The notes under the pieces: generated by a model
The model's input: only the letters and a program-made list of their open reading frames with translations
Databases searched by the model: none
What the model was told of the DNA's origin: nothing
Made by a program: the position numbers and the translations under genes
In this document: piece by piece, positions 35,863 through 44,382 of the stretch
Layout of the letters: the number at the start of each line of letters is the position of its first letter
How positions within the stretch are numbered: position 1 is the stretch's first letter
NCBI GenBank assembly: GCA_017640445.1
Contig: JAEPQQ010000019.1
Location: 1-46,592, forward strand
Direction: 5' to 3'
Source: Bacteroidia bacterium
GTDB lineage: Bacteria; Bacteroidota; Bacteroidia; NS11-12g; UBA9320
DNA: 46,592 bases

Positions 35863-36264
35863 TCAAAAATTCAGCTGTGTGATAGTTCGTTGTTTAAGAT
35901 TGTCTTTAACGACAATTCCGGCCAGGTCGGGCCCTGTTTTAAACCGGCAAACAGGAAAGGATTCAATCTGCCCGATAACCGTGTCGGTAGTGCTATAAAC
36001 AACTGACGACGCGGCTTTTAAAGGCTGCTTGATTACGAGCTCGGCATAGTAGTCGCCATGAATCGTTTTTAGCCGGAGTTCCAGAAAATCGTTTTCGGCA
36101 TACTTGAGCAACTCACCCCGGTTTACAATGTTCTGAAGTTCGTCATTGCCGTTCTGCGGTGATGGTGCCGGTCGCATGATAACTGAAAGCACCATGAGTA
36201 AGGGCACTGCAACGAGAAGCAACCGCCAAATGGTTTGATGTTTTTTCAACAGAAAGTTCTTCAT
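35863..36264 (-). CDS. Membrane protein of the Rieske operon, unknown function
   Basis: ATG 36264 gives MKNFLLKKHQTIW (133 residues), and this start overlaps the stop of the upstream small protein (ATGA at 36261-36264). A transmembrane helix occupies about residues 11-30 (WRLLLVAVPLLMVLSVIM). The remaining region is probably periplasmic, with strands such as LELRLKTIHGDYYAELVI and a single cysteine (FPVCRFKTG). It starts one base before the Rieske gene and probably has an assembly or partner role. I do not recognise the family. Confidence 0.7.
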   Translation of the reverse strand: MKNFLLKKHQTIWRLLLVAVPLLMVLSVIMRPAPSPQNGNDELQNIVNRGELLKYAENDFLELRLKTIHGDYYAELVIKQPLKAASSVVYSTTDTVIGQIESFPVCRFKTGPDLAGIVVKDNLKQRTITQLNF

Positions 36265-36464
36265 TTTTGCCTGATCTTTTTGAGTAAAACCGGCCAAAGT
36301 CCAATGGCACCAGGCAGTAAAAGTAGTCGTACCGAAAACTTGCTTTCTTTTAACAGTGGGTCAATTTGAAATGCTCCCCGGAAAAGGAAATATATTCCAA
36401 ACACAACCCCAATAGCAAAGTAGACACCTAAGGCCAATACGAGTATATGTAAAGCGATCGCCAT
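36261..36464 (-). CDS. Small two-helix membrane protein, first gene of the Rieske operon
   Basis: A 67-residue protein with two hydrophobic segments (about 5-28, ILVLALGVYFAIGVVFGIYFLF, and about 46-60, LLLLPGAIGLWPVLL), ending in a basic KKIRQK. It begins the leftward operon, with a divergent LysE gene behind it, and its stop overlaps the next start. The small size and position fit an accessory subunit of the membrane redox module. I know no family name. Confidence 0.7.
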   Translation of the reverse strand: MAIALHILVLALGVYFAIGVVFGIYFLFRGAFQIDPLLKESKFSVRLLLLPGAIGLWPVLLKKIRQK

Positions 36465-36595
36465 TTATAGTTGTTTTTTTAGCCTATGGAAAGAATGGGT
36501 TGGTGACTCCGACTCCCAACGCGTACATTGCAAAATAGAATCTTTCTTCTATATTGGCAACTTGTCGCCGAATAAAGGTGCTTAGAACCCTGTTT

Positions 36596-37219
36596 ATGGA
36601 AATCGGTTTACCCGGATATTTTCTGATTGCTGTATTGGCCACCATGGCCGGTTCCATCCCATTCGGGCCGGTTAACCTTTCTGTGGTGAACCTTACCATT
36701 CGAAAGTCGTTTCGCCAGGCCATGGCGTTTTCGTTGGCTGCGTCTCTTGTGGAGATTTTGTTAGCCCTGATAGCCATATTCTTTGGCATGTATTTCGAGC
36801 AATTCTTTGAATCCAATGAGTGGATACAGGTACTCATATTTGTGGCCTTTATTGTGATTGGTGTGGTATACCTCGTTCGAAAAACCCACCCAAAACTGGA
36901 AGAAAAAGCAAAGTTTGAGCTTCCTGATTTTGTGAAAGGGCTGGTGGTGGCTCTGATCAATCCGCAGGTCATTATTTTCTGGATATTTGCTCTGACGTTT
37001 GTGAACCAGCAATACAAAACCGACTTCAACCAGATTAACCTTACGGTATTTCTTGCAGGTGTTTTTTTAACCAAACTTGCTGTATTATTTAGCTTTAGCA
37101 AACTGGGCAACTATTTGAAGAGTCGTCTAAAAGAGAGTTGTAAGTTTATCAATCGAACCATGGGCACTGTGCTGTTGGTGATTGGTGTGATTCAGGCATA
37201 CAAGTATTTCCTTCTTTAA
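36596..37219 (+). CDS. LysE-family amino acid exporter
   Basis: A 207-residue membrane protein starting at ATG 36596 (MEIGLPGYF). It has six predicted helices. The GSIPFGPVNLSVVNLTIRKS segment (about 19-38) is the first-helix signature of LysE/RhtB transporters, and the later LINPQVIIFWIFAL is the second half's proline-containing helix. These export amino acids or similar small molecules. An in-frame start 14 codons upstream lacks family support. It is divergent from the Rieske operon and converges on the gene ending at 37223. Confidence 0.85.
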   Translation: MEIGLPGYFLIAVLATMAGSIPFGPVNLSVVNLTIRKSFRQAMAFSLAASLVEILLALIAIFFGMYFEQFFESNEWIQVLIFVAFIVIGVVYLVRKTHPKLEEKAKFELPDFVKGLVVALINPQVIIFWIFALTFVNQQYKTDFNQINLTVFLAGVFLTKLAVLFSFSKLGNYLKSRLKESCKFINRTMGTVLLVIGVIQAYKYFLL

Positions 37220-37222
37220 AAC

Positions 37223-37891
37223 TTAATGAGGTGTCACCATTTCAGATGAAACGGGTAACACGCTAAGTCCTGGAACATCTGCGGTTTCTCCAATGATGTG
37301 GGTCGGACTATTTAGAACCTGTACATTCCACAAAGGTGTTGGGCATATGGTGGGGCTAAGACACAGTTTAAGTCGCTCGCCAAGGCTTGGGTTTCCTTCA
37401 ATCAGAGCCCGGTTTACAAACCGCGAGCAGTTGGTGCCACTGGGAATGAAGGGGCCATAGGCCACAAAGTCTCTATCCTGAAGTGAAGTGATGTAGCGGT
37501 GTGCTGGTTCAAACTCAATTTGTACGGTAGACGCATACAACGGGCCATCGCCATGGGTTGAACCATTGTTATAAACTTCCAGTAATATATCGTTCAGGTT
37601 TACAATAGCCATTTCGTCGGAGTTGAATACAGCTTTAATATGAAGCGTTAACTCTTTATCAGTTTCTGCTGTACGAACCCTACCATGTCCCTTTGGTGCA
37701 TGATATCGCCCAAAATCTGCATAATGGCAGTGGCCATTGTTGGAGTCAACCAAAAGCAGAGCTGCATGGCCAACTTTGTAATAACCGTTTCGGTTCACAC
37801 CGATCCATGACATGGGAAGATCGTACCAGGCATTTGCCTGTTTACATCGAGTTTCTGGCCAGGCCAGCGCTATTGCAAAACCATCGAACAT
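37223..37891 (-). CDS. DUF6695-like protein with a possible papain-like (NlpC-type) fold
   Basis: A 222-residue cytoplasmic-looking protein, MFDGFAIALAWPETRCKQANAWYDL at the N-terminus. Conserved-looking blocks include YYKVGHAALLLVD, CHYADFGRYHAPKGHGRVRTAE, and a GTNCSRFVNRAL motif (about 152-163). The G-T-N-C-S-x-F and G-H-A-A pieces recall NlpC/P60 or LRAT-like thiol folds, with C155 as candidate nucleophile. I believe this is the family called DUF6695 but state that from memory. A tandem 10-bp repeat lies 41-61 bases upstream. No signal peptide is present. Confidence 0.55.
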   Translation of the reverse strand: MFDGFAIALAWPETRCKQANAWYDLPMSWIGVNRNGYYKVGHAALLLVDSNNGHCHYADFGRYHAPKGHGRVRTAETDKELTLHIKAVFNSDEMAIVNLNDILLEVYNNGSTHGDGPLYASTVQIEFEPAHRYITSLQDRDFVAYGPFIPSGTNCSRFVNRALIEGNPSLGERLKLCLSPTICPTPLWNVQVLNSPTHIIGETADVPGLSVLPVSSEMVTPH

Positions 37892-37931
37892 ACTTCAGAG
37901 TTTATTACACTACGAAGGACGTTGTTAGGTA

Positions 37932-37952
37932 TCACAAAAGGCTCACAAAAGG
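37932..37952. repeat. Tandem 10-bp direct repeat with 11-bp period
   Basis: TCACAAAAGG occurs at 37932-37941 and again at 37943-37952, one base apart, so the copies are one DNA helical turn apart on the same face. It lies 41-61 bases upstream of the gene at 37891, minus strand, and could be a paired protein-binding site. Confidence 0.6.
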
Positions 37953-37985
37953 TTAACGATTAAGGTATTTTGAGAATAGAACGGG

Positions 37986-38381
37986 CTATTCGCTTTGCAT
38001 AATTTCTTTCAGGTGAACCTGATTAATCGGCTTTTCGTAGCACTGAGAAATTACGTCGTACCGATTTGCCTTTGTTATGTCTGTTTCAAGAATAGAAGTT
38101 GAAATGAGGTATAATTCGGTTTTCTTTTGCAAACCGAGTTCTACAAAAAAGTCGAGAAACCGCCAACCATCCCAGTCGGGCATCTTGATATCGAGCAGGA
38201 TAACGTCCGGACATTTGTCCGCATCTTGCTTTGCGATCAGAGTAAGTTCATTCAGCGCTTCATACCCGTCGCTATAGGTGAGTATCTTTTCACTAAAACC
38301 GACGTGCTTCATTAATCGTTTGATGCCAAAAACATCAAGCCAATTATCATCAATGATCCAAGCTTCTTTGAACCTTTTCAT
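37986..38381 (-). CDS. Single-domain response regulator
   Basis: ATG 38381 gives MKRFKEAWIIDDNW (131 residues); an ATG nine codons upstream (38408) is possible. It is one CheY-like receiver: acidic pair in IIDDN, phospho-acceptor D in VILLDIKMPDWDGW (about residue 64), switch threonine/serine in ISTSI, and the KP pair in YEKPIN. There is no output domain. The gene lies 90 bases after the histidine kinase, same strand, so the kinase is likely its donor and the regulator probably acts by protein-protein contact. Confidence 0.9.
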   Translation of the reverse strand: MKRFKEAWIIDDNWLDVFGIKRLMKHVGFSEKILTYSDGYEALNELTLIAKQDADKCPDVILLDIKMPDWDGWRFLDFFVELGLQKKTELYLISTSILETDITKANRYDVISQCYEKPINQVHLKEIMQSE

Positions 38382-38471
38382 GCTTCGCAAGGTAGGATAA
38401 AACGACATATTTCTCTAAATGATATTTAACCAGGTCGATCTATGTGTAAATAGATGACTACATGTACTTTG

Positions 38472-40394
38472 TTAGTTATACGGGAATCGAATTGTGAATG
38501 TTGTGCCTTTTTCAATTTCTGATTCAAACGAAATGGACCCCTTGTTTAAGTTAACGTATTCCTTAACAAGACGCAGTCCTAGACCAAACCCCTCATTGTC
38601 AGACGATTCGGTATATATTTCATCTCCAAGAATAAGGTGAAACTTGTCTTTAGGTATGCCTTTTCCTACATCGATCACTTTGATAATGACGTGGGTATTA
38701 TCGGCACTTCCCGAAAGCGTAATGTTGCTGTTGTTGTGTGAAAAACGAACCGCGTTACTCAAAAGATTACGTAAAATCACCTGAATATGGCCTTTGTCCA
38801 CATGTAGACGGAGGTCAGTTGGATCCACTTTTGAAACCCACGATATGGACTTGAGGCGGGCCTTGACCTCCACAAAACTGATGGCCTCTTCAAATACCTC
38901 GGTTACCATAAGCTGGCTCATTTTCGGATCCCTGTTTTTAAGTTGGCTCAATGACCACGAGAGCAGGGCATCGACGTTTATCTTAAGATTGGCTAAACTC
39001 GTATCCAGGCTTTCAAGGGCTTTTTCCCTCTCTTCCTTGCTTACAATGTCCATTTTGAGAAGCTCAATAATTCCTTCCAACCCAACCAGTGGGGTCCGAA
39101 CATCGTGAGACAGCGTTGCAATAATTTTATCCTTGTGTTTGTTCAATTCCGTTAAGCGCGCATTTAATATACGTACACGTTTCCGTTGGCGTATGGCAAC
39201 AAACAATAAAACAACCAACGTGACTACCAAAAAGCCAAACACCAACAGCGTTCGGTTTCGCTCTTTAAGTTTTTGATTGGCTCGTTTAACATTTCGGTCG
39301 AGTTTCAGATTTGACCTGTGTTTGTTTTCGATCTCGCTTACCAGATAGCTGAACTTGGTTTCTTCAATTTGTAATGAATCCTTAAGATTTGTGTGTCTGC
39401 TCTTACATCGAAAAGCGGAATGCCAATCGCCCATTCTTCTATAAAGCTTCATCAAACGCTCAAGAGCGTCCAGTTCACCACCGGCGTATCCGGTTTTTCG
39501 TGCACTAAACAAAGCCGAGTCACCATACATTCTGGCCAAATCGTATTGTTTCCTTTGAATGTACAGGTCGGTGTAGTTTAGGAGATCGTTGAATTTGTAG
39601 TCGGCAAAATCCATGCTGTCGGATATGGCCCTAGCACGACTAAAATAGATGTTCGCTGAATCGAATTCGTTTAAGCTTAGGTAGTAAGTTCCAAGGTTTT
39701 TATAACCATAGTGATAGATATCGAAAGAATAAAAAGAAATACTTGGGTCTTTGAGTATTCTTTTATGCGATTGTATGGCACCAAGGGTGTCACCCTTTCT
39801 GAACTGATACGAGCTTAGTGCAATTTGAGATGATATGGAGAAGTAGTTTCCTTTATCGGTTTGGTTGTTATTGTCCACAATAAATTGATAATGCTCGGAA
39901 GCATCGTCAAATTGCTCCATGGTTTCGAACAAGAGGGCCAGGTTGTAATGGTATAGAAGCAACTCATCGTCGTCGAGAGGACAAGACGGAATGTTTGCAT
40001 ATTCCTGATAATACTTCAGCGCAGCATAGTTGTCGCCCGTAGTGGAGAGCGTAGCCCCAACGTTGTAAATTGCATTTTTATACTTACACGTGTCGCTAGC
40101 AAACTCAAACTGCTCGGAAGCCTGGAAAAAGTAGTTTAGGGCCAGTTTGTGTTCACTATACTGATAAGCGTCCTTTCCCATTTCATAATATACGTCTCCA
40201 AAACGAACATCGTTGGTATTGGAGTCAATTAATAAAAATGCCTGGTTGAGATGATATCGGACCAGTGAATCGATGGGGTCGTCACTATTTTTCAGACTTT
40301 GAAATTGGTCATAGTGATGCTCAAACGATTTCGTTTGTGCATACGTGGTGGTGGAGGCCACCCATAGGACCATCAAAATTAAGCACTTAGGCAT
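38472..40394 (-). CDS. TPR-containing sensor histidine kinase
   Basis: The ATG at 40394 (MPKCLILMVLW) gives 640 residues with a signal peptide ending at TYAQ; a TTG four codons earlier is less likely. A periplasmic array of tetratricopeptide repeats spans about 20-330, for example FQSLKNSDDPIDSLVRYHLN, HKLALNYFFQASEQFE, YAALKYYQEYANI. A transmembrane helix (about 370-395, LLVFGFLVVTLVVLLFVAI) leads to a coiled linker, the HisKA box LSHDVRTPLVGLEG with the phospho-histidine near residue 428, and an ATPase domain with NLLSNAVRFSH, DVGKGIP and GFGLGLRLVKEY. It probably senses envelope status and phosphorylates the adjacent regulator. Confidence 0.93.
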   Translation of the reverse strand: MPKCLILMVLWVASTTTYAQTKSFEHHYDQFQSLKNSDDPIDSLVRYHLNQAFLLIDSNTNDVRFGDVYYEMGKDAYQYSEHKLALNYFFQASEQFEFASDTCKYKNAIYNVGATLSTTGDNYAALKYYQEYANIPSCPLDDDELLLYHYNLALLFETMEQFDDASEHYQFIVDNNNQTDKGNYFSISSQIALSSYQFRKGDTLGAIQSHKRILKDPSISFYSFDIYHYGYKNLGTYYLSLNEFDSANIYFSRARAISDSMDFADYKFNDLLNYTDLYIQRKQYDLARMYGDSALFSARKTGYAGGELDALERLMKLYRRMGDWHSAFRCKSRHTNLKDSLQIEETKFSYLVSEIENKHRSNLKLDRNVKRANQKLKERNRTLLVFGFLVVTLVVLLFVAIRQRKRVRILNARLTELNKHKDKIIATLSHDVRTPLVGLEGIIELLKMDIVSKEEREKALESLDTSLANLKINVDALLSWSLSQLKNRDPKMSQLMVTEVFEEAISFVEVKARLKSISWVSKVDPTDLRLHVDKGHIQVILRNLLSNAVRFSHNNSNITLSGSADNTHVIIKVIDVGKGIPKDKFHLILGDEIYTESSDNEGFGLGLRLVKEYVNLNKGSISFESEIEKGTTFTIRFPYN

Positions 40395-40513
40395 GTAGTA
40401 ATTCAAAGTTGTGTCTTAGCAGGAGCTAAAATGAGGTCACTGGAATGAAATTCCACTGTAGTATGACGACATCTAAAGCACCGTTAAAAACGATTGGACT
40501 TAGTACAAAAAAA

Positions 40514-40554
40514 GGAATTAATTCCCAAAATGCGAGGTGTAGTAATTAATTACT
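40514..40554. promoter_or_regulatory. Paired AT-rich palindromes upstream of the kinase
   Basis: GGAATTAATTCC (40514-40525) and AGTAATTAATTACT (40541-40554) are perfect palindromes sharing an AATTAATT core, 28 bases centre to centre. They lie in the 238-base gap between the kinase (start 40394) and the hydrolase stop (40633), the only non-coding region before the kinase, and look like a dimeric operator pair. Confidence 0.45.
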
Positions 40555-40632
40555 GCGATTCTACCTTAAGAAATTACTATGATAGAAAGTAAAGACTTTG
40601 CCTGGTCGTGTAGCAAACTTGCTTCAAACCAT

Positions 40633-41316
40633 TCATGAAACGTGGTCCAGAATATACTCAGTTAGTGTTTCTACGTTAACCTGAGCAATGGGGTGCGGGG
40701 TGTTCTGAAGCTGTACAAAACGGCCATTAGGCAGTTGCTGGGCGGCGTATTTCGACTCCTCCACTGTAACCATATTGTCCTGGTCGCCAAGACCAATAGT
40801 CACTGGTAACCGAACGTTCGATATTCCATTGGGGGTAGGGCTGTTGCTTGTTCCGAGATCGATCATCATTTCCGCTGTCTTCTCCATAACCTGTTTCCAA
40901 TCCGCTGGACGGTGCAGATCATTAAGGTATTGGGCAAACTGTGGTATTTTTTCTTCAATTTTGGAAGGGTTTAACATCCTTATTTCGCGCTGAGCAATCT
41001 CCGGAGTCCAGTGAAACTTTGTTCCAAGTGTAACAATTTCAGAAAACAGTTCCGGCTTCTTAATGGCAAGGCTAAGCGCCACATAACCACCCATGCTATA
41101 GCCAAAAACTGCTATATTCTTTAAGTTTTGACTGGCTAAATACGACTCAACGTTATCGCCGAACCGATCCATTGTGAAGGCTATATCAGTCGGACTTCCC
41201 CCGTGTCCATCAAAGTCGATACTATGAACATCGAACGACGCTGAAAGCCGATCTATTAATCCGTTGAATTGTTTTTTGCAGCCCAGGGCACCATGCAAAA
41301 GAAGTAGAGATTTCAC
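40633..41316 (-). CDS. Alpha/beta hydrolase
   Basis: A 227-residue cytoplasmic enzyme. The nucleophile elbow is GYSMGG (about residues 72-77, Ser74), with an oxyanion-region motif HGALG (8-12), an aspartate in LGDQDNMV (about 177-184) and a histidine in NTPHPIAQ (about 206-213), giving a Ser-Asp-His triad. The start codon is GTG at 41316; the codons before it run into an in-frame TAA two codons upstream, so GTG is the only possible start. It resembles esterases, BioH-like or menH-like hydrolases, but no substrate is indicated. The neighbours are unrelated. Confidence 0.88.
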   Translation of the reverse strand: MKSLLLLHGALGCKKQFNGLIDRLSASFDVHSIDFDGHGGSPTDIAFTMDRFGDNVESYLASQNLKNIAVFGYSMGGYVALSLAIKKPELFSEIVTLGTKFHWTPEIAQREIRMLNPSKIEEKIPQFAQYLNDLHRPADWKQVMEKTAEMMIDLGTSNSPTPNGISNVRLPVTIGLGDQDNMVTVEESKYAAQQLPNGRFVQLQNTPHPIAQVNVETLTEYILDHVS

Positions 41317-41354
41317 GTGAGGTTATTTTTTCTGTTATACGTTTACAAATGTAC

Positions 41355-42068
41355 TCAGCCAGCTTTTGTTAAGCCGTTGCTGTTTTTCAGGAAGACCAGC
41401 TTTTGCCATATTTTCTGCGACAGCCCGGTACAAAGCGTTTCAATTTCATTAACTGTTTTTACAATTACGTCGTCTGGCAAACTCTGTGCGTACAGCACGG
41501 CAACTTTAGAAACAAGTGCGGTCATCTCGGAGCAATAGTCAAGATATCGAGCCAGTTCATATCGGGTTAACCGTCGTTTGGGTGAGTTTTTGGTGCTCTG
41601 GTTTGTGGTGGAAAGTGTGCTGGGATCCTTTGTTAGTTGATGCATATCGATAACATGGGCAACCACTCGCAATTGATGAAGGGCCTTTAGTGCTCTTTTT
41701 CGTTTGTGTTTTGATTCGAAGGAAACAATGAAGAAAATAGCGGCGCCTACAAGTAAGAGGTCATTAAACACGGCCTCTGACAGAGAAACCACGTTTTCCA
41801 GCGTCGTGTTTTCCAGTTGAAGGTCGATGTAACGAATGCTGTATACCAAACCACCCAAACCAATGAGAATGATCAGTGCTGCCACAATTCGCATGGTCCA
41901 ATTGGGCTTTGATATCCAAACGATATTGGATGAACTTTTACGGGCAACATCCAGAAAGTCAATACAAAGTTTTAGCAGGCCAGAAGAGGGGAACCGGTCG
42001 CCAATGCGCTTCTCCAGTTGCTCAATGGTCTCCAGTACTTTATCCGAACTTAGCTCAGTTTCATTCAT
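41355..42068 (-). CDS. Two-helix membrane protein, unknown function
   Basis: A 237-residue protein with a soluble N-terminal part (1-57), two transmembrane helices (about 59-82, MRIVAALIILIGLGGLVYSI, and about 100-118, FNDLLLVGAAIFFIVSF), then a cytoplasmic helical C-terminal region beginning SKHKRKRALKALHQLRVVAHVIDMHQLTKDP. The latter phrase recurs in a family of bacterial conserved hypothetical proteins I have seen in several phyla, without a known role. It is divergent from the T9SS gene at 42276. Confidence 0.75.
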   Translation of the reverse strand: MNETELSSDKVLETIEQLEKRIGDRFPSSGLLKLCIDFLDVARKSSSNIVWISKPNWTMRIVAALIILIGLGGLVYSIRYIDLQLENTTLENVVSLSEAVFNDLLLVGAAIFFIVSFESKHKRKRALKALHQLRVVAHVIDMHQLTKDPSTLSTTNQSTKNSPKRRLTRYELARYLDYCSEMTALVSKVAVLYAQSLPDDVIVKTVNEIETLCTGLSQKIWQKLVFLKNSNGLTKAG

Positions 42069-42158
42069 TAACCCGACTAAAATACATATTTCTTTCTGCC
42101 TGTGTCAGACACTGTTTCTAAGGTCGTACATTCATCCTATCCGTAACCCACAATCCGT

Positions 42159-42222
42159 CATGTTGGTAACATGCTGTATATTAGCGAATTGTAATAGAAC
42201 CTCAACTTTTTTGCCATGTTAC
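42159..42222. promoter_or_regulatory. Inverted-repeat sites upstream of the T9SS gene at 42276
   Basis: CATGTTGGTAACATG (42159-42173) is an inverted repeat with a 3-base centre, and its right half GTAACATG is repeated inverted as CATGTTAC at 42215-42222. Both lie in the 207-base divergent spacer between 42068 and 42276. It looks like a regulator-binding site plus a further half-site. Confidence 0.35.
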
Positions 42223-42275
42223 CCAACCTTTTGCCAACTCGCTCGGTCCTTACTACAAATCAAGAAATCAAGAGT

Positions 42276-44330
42276 ATGAAATTATTTGCACCTTATCTGT
42301 TAATACTACTAACAATCGTTGGTTTGTATGCGGGCAAAGCAGAGGCCACTCATTTCATGGGGGTTGATATACGGTACAAAAACTTAGGTAACCTCGAATA
42401 CGAGATAATTATTGAGGGATATCGGGATTGTAGAGGAATTGCCTTGTCGCCCATTATTGTTAGCATTCGTGATGGTTCTGGGAAAGCGGTAACGGGCTAT
42501 ACGGCAACATTGACTTCTATCAAAGATATTTCACCGGTGTGTCAGTCAATGGTCAAGCCTTGCAATCCAACAAATACAAAACAGACCGGTCAAGGGGTAG
42601 AAAAGCACACGTTTATCGATACCATTCGTCTCGACTCGGCTATGTTCAAAGGACAGGATCGATTCACCATAGAAACAGGGCAGTGTTGCCGGAACAACGC
42701 AATAACTACGGGAGCTGCAAACAAAGTGTTTTATAGCAGTGCGGAAGTGAGAATCAATCCAAATCAGACCAATACATCACCAGTTTTCTACGAAATGCCA
42801 TTTATGATTATGTATACGAATGTTCCATTCAGACGGAATTTTGGTGGATACGACCTGGATGGAGATTCTCTGGTCTATGAACTTAGAAATCCACAGAGTG
42901 GGTACAAAACGGATATTTCGTATAACGGTTTTTTTTCCAAGGATAAACCGTTTACAGTTTATAACCCATCCGGAAGTAGTACGGCCAACCCTAAGGCAGA
43001 TCCACCTGAGGGTTTTCATTTTGATCCACGAACAGGTTTCATCACCTTTACCCCAACAAAGGCACATGAAGTAAGTGTTGTCTCGATGAAAGTGAAGGAA
43101 TATAGGAATGGTAAACTGTTATCTATCACGCACAGGGAAATGCAGTTTTGGGTGATGAATGGTCTTGGAGAAATTGTTCACACCGTTTCAGCACCCGATG
43201 AAATTTGTTTAATGGAAGGAGATAGTCTGAGCTTTGACGTACTAACCTCGGACGCAGGAGACACAACGCTGGTTGCTCCTATGGTAAGGAATACACCTGA
43301 CTCGGTATTTTTATCATGGAAAAATCCTTTTTCGGGGCCCAGTTTCAAAATCAGGGATACCTTTTGGCAACACGGCTCCTTTACCTGGAAAACTAAAGTG
43401 GGCGACGGGCGAGACCACCCCTATGTATTAAGTTTCGAGGCCATAGATAACGCATGTCCGTTGAAATCAACCATACAGAAAACCGTAGTGGTTTATGTAC
43501 TTGCCCCGGTTCAGCAACCACGTGTAAGCTTTACGCATGAAGTGCGCAGCGGGAGAAGTTACTTTACCAATACCACTCAAGCACAGGATTCCGTTACCCA
43601 GGTAAACTGGTACGTGAATGGTACGTTGGTTTCATCCAACATCGACATGGATAGTATTCTTACCCGGGACATAACCAATACCATTAAACTGGTGGTAAGG
43701 CATAAAATTACCGACTACTGTGGGAACACATACACCTTTGTTGATTCCACCGAAGATAAGGTTTTCCTTAAGTCGTGCGAGGCTAAATACATCATAGGTG
43801 TTGACACAAACAAAACAAGTTCCTTCAGGGTATATCTAATCAATTTATCCAGCTCGTACGACAGTTCGAAATGGTATTTTAGTGATGGAGATTCAGTCGT
43901 CGGAAATGGTTTTCACAGGTTTCAAAAGTTTGGGAAATACGAAGTATGCCTAAAGGTTTGGAATCAAAACTGTAGCGACGTTTTCTGCGATTCAGTTGGC
44001 ATGGATTCAATGGGAAATTTATACAAGGCGCAAGGCTTTACCATTATTATGGTAAACGACGAGAAAGTCGGCATAGAAGAGACAACGATTCCAGAGGTGT
44101 CTGTTTATCCCGTTCCATTTTCCGATCGGTTGAACGTACGTGTTAGCAGTGGTTATGTGGAGAGGGTACGCGTTTCTTCAATAGAAGGCAAAACTGTGTA
44201 CGAGGCACGAGACCTGAGTGCGGAAGAAATCCCAATTTTAACACGTGAATGGAAGTCAGGAATGTATATACTCAGACTCATTACAGACACCGGAACTACC
44301 CTATCAAGGAAAATAGTAAAACAGCAATAG
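42276..44330 (+). CDS. Secreted multi-domain protein with T9SS type A sorting domain
   Basis: Starting at ATG 42276 (MKLFAPYLLILLTIVGLYAG) gives 684 residues with a signal peptide ending near KAEA. The first domain (HFMGVDIRYKNLGNLEYEIIIEGYRDCRG) is the N-terminal module seen in many large Bacteroidetes surface proteins with a YRDC motif. Further beta modules include YDLDGDSLVYELRNPQSG and a PKD-like SKWYFSDGDSVVG. The C-terminal 75 residues (EVSVYPVPFSDRLNVRV ... GMYILRLITDTG) are a type A T9SS sorting domain. It should be secreted and anchored at the surface. The sigma-factor operon begins about 50 bases later and may respond to its state, but that is inference. Confidence 0.88.
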   Translation: MKLFAPYLLILLTIVGLYAGKAEATHFMGVDIRYKNLGNLEYEIIIEGYRDCRGIALSPIIVSIRDGSGKAVTGYTATLTSIKDISPVCQSMVKPCNPTNTKQTGQGVEKHTFIDTIRLDSAMFKGQDRFTIETGQCCRNNAITTGAANKVFYSSAEVRINPNQTNTSPVFYEMPFMIMYTNVPFRRNFGGYDLDGDSLVYELRNPQSGYKTDISYNGFFSKDKPFTVYNPSGSSTANPKADPPEGFHFDPRTGFITFTPTKAHEVSVVSMKVKEYRNGKLLSITHREMQFWVMNGLGEIVHTVSAPDEICLMEGDSLSFDVLTSDAGDTTLVAPMVRNTPDSVFLSWKNPFSGPSFKIRDTFWQHGSFTWKTKVGDGRDHPYVLSFEAIDNACPLKSTIQKTVVVYVLAPVQQPRVSFTHEVRSGRSYFTNTTQAQDSVTQVNWYVNGTLVSSNIDMDSILTRDITNTIKLVVRHKITDYCGNTYTFVDSTEDKVFLKSCEAKYIIGVDTNKTSSFRVYLINLSSSYDSSKWYFSDGDSVVGNGFHRFQKFGKYEVCLKVWNQNCSDVFCDSVGMDSMGNLYKAQGFTIIMVNDEKVGIEETTIPEVSVYPVPFSDRLNVRVSSGYVERVRVSSIEGKTVYEARDLSAEEIPILTREWKSGMYILRLITDTGTTLSRKIVKQQ

Positions 44331-44351
44331 ACCTGTTAACAAGTTGAAGCA

Positions 44352-44376
44352 TAGGTGGGGCGTCATCGCCCACCTA
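44352..44376 (+). promoter_or_regulatory. Strong hairpin directly before the sigma-factor start
   Basis: TAGGTGGG pairs with CCCACCTA, with an inner CG/CG pair, one bulged G and a TCAT loop. It lies seven bases before the ATG at 44383 and lacks the T-run of a terminator. It may be a weak terminator of the upstream T9SS gene or a translation-control stem in the sigma-factor leader. Confidence 0.55.
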
Positions 44377-44382
44377 AAACAT

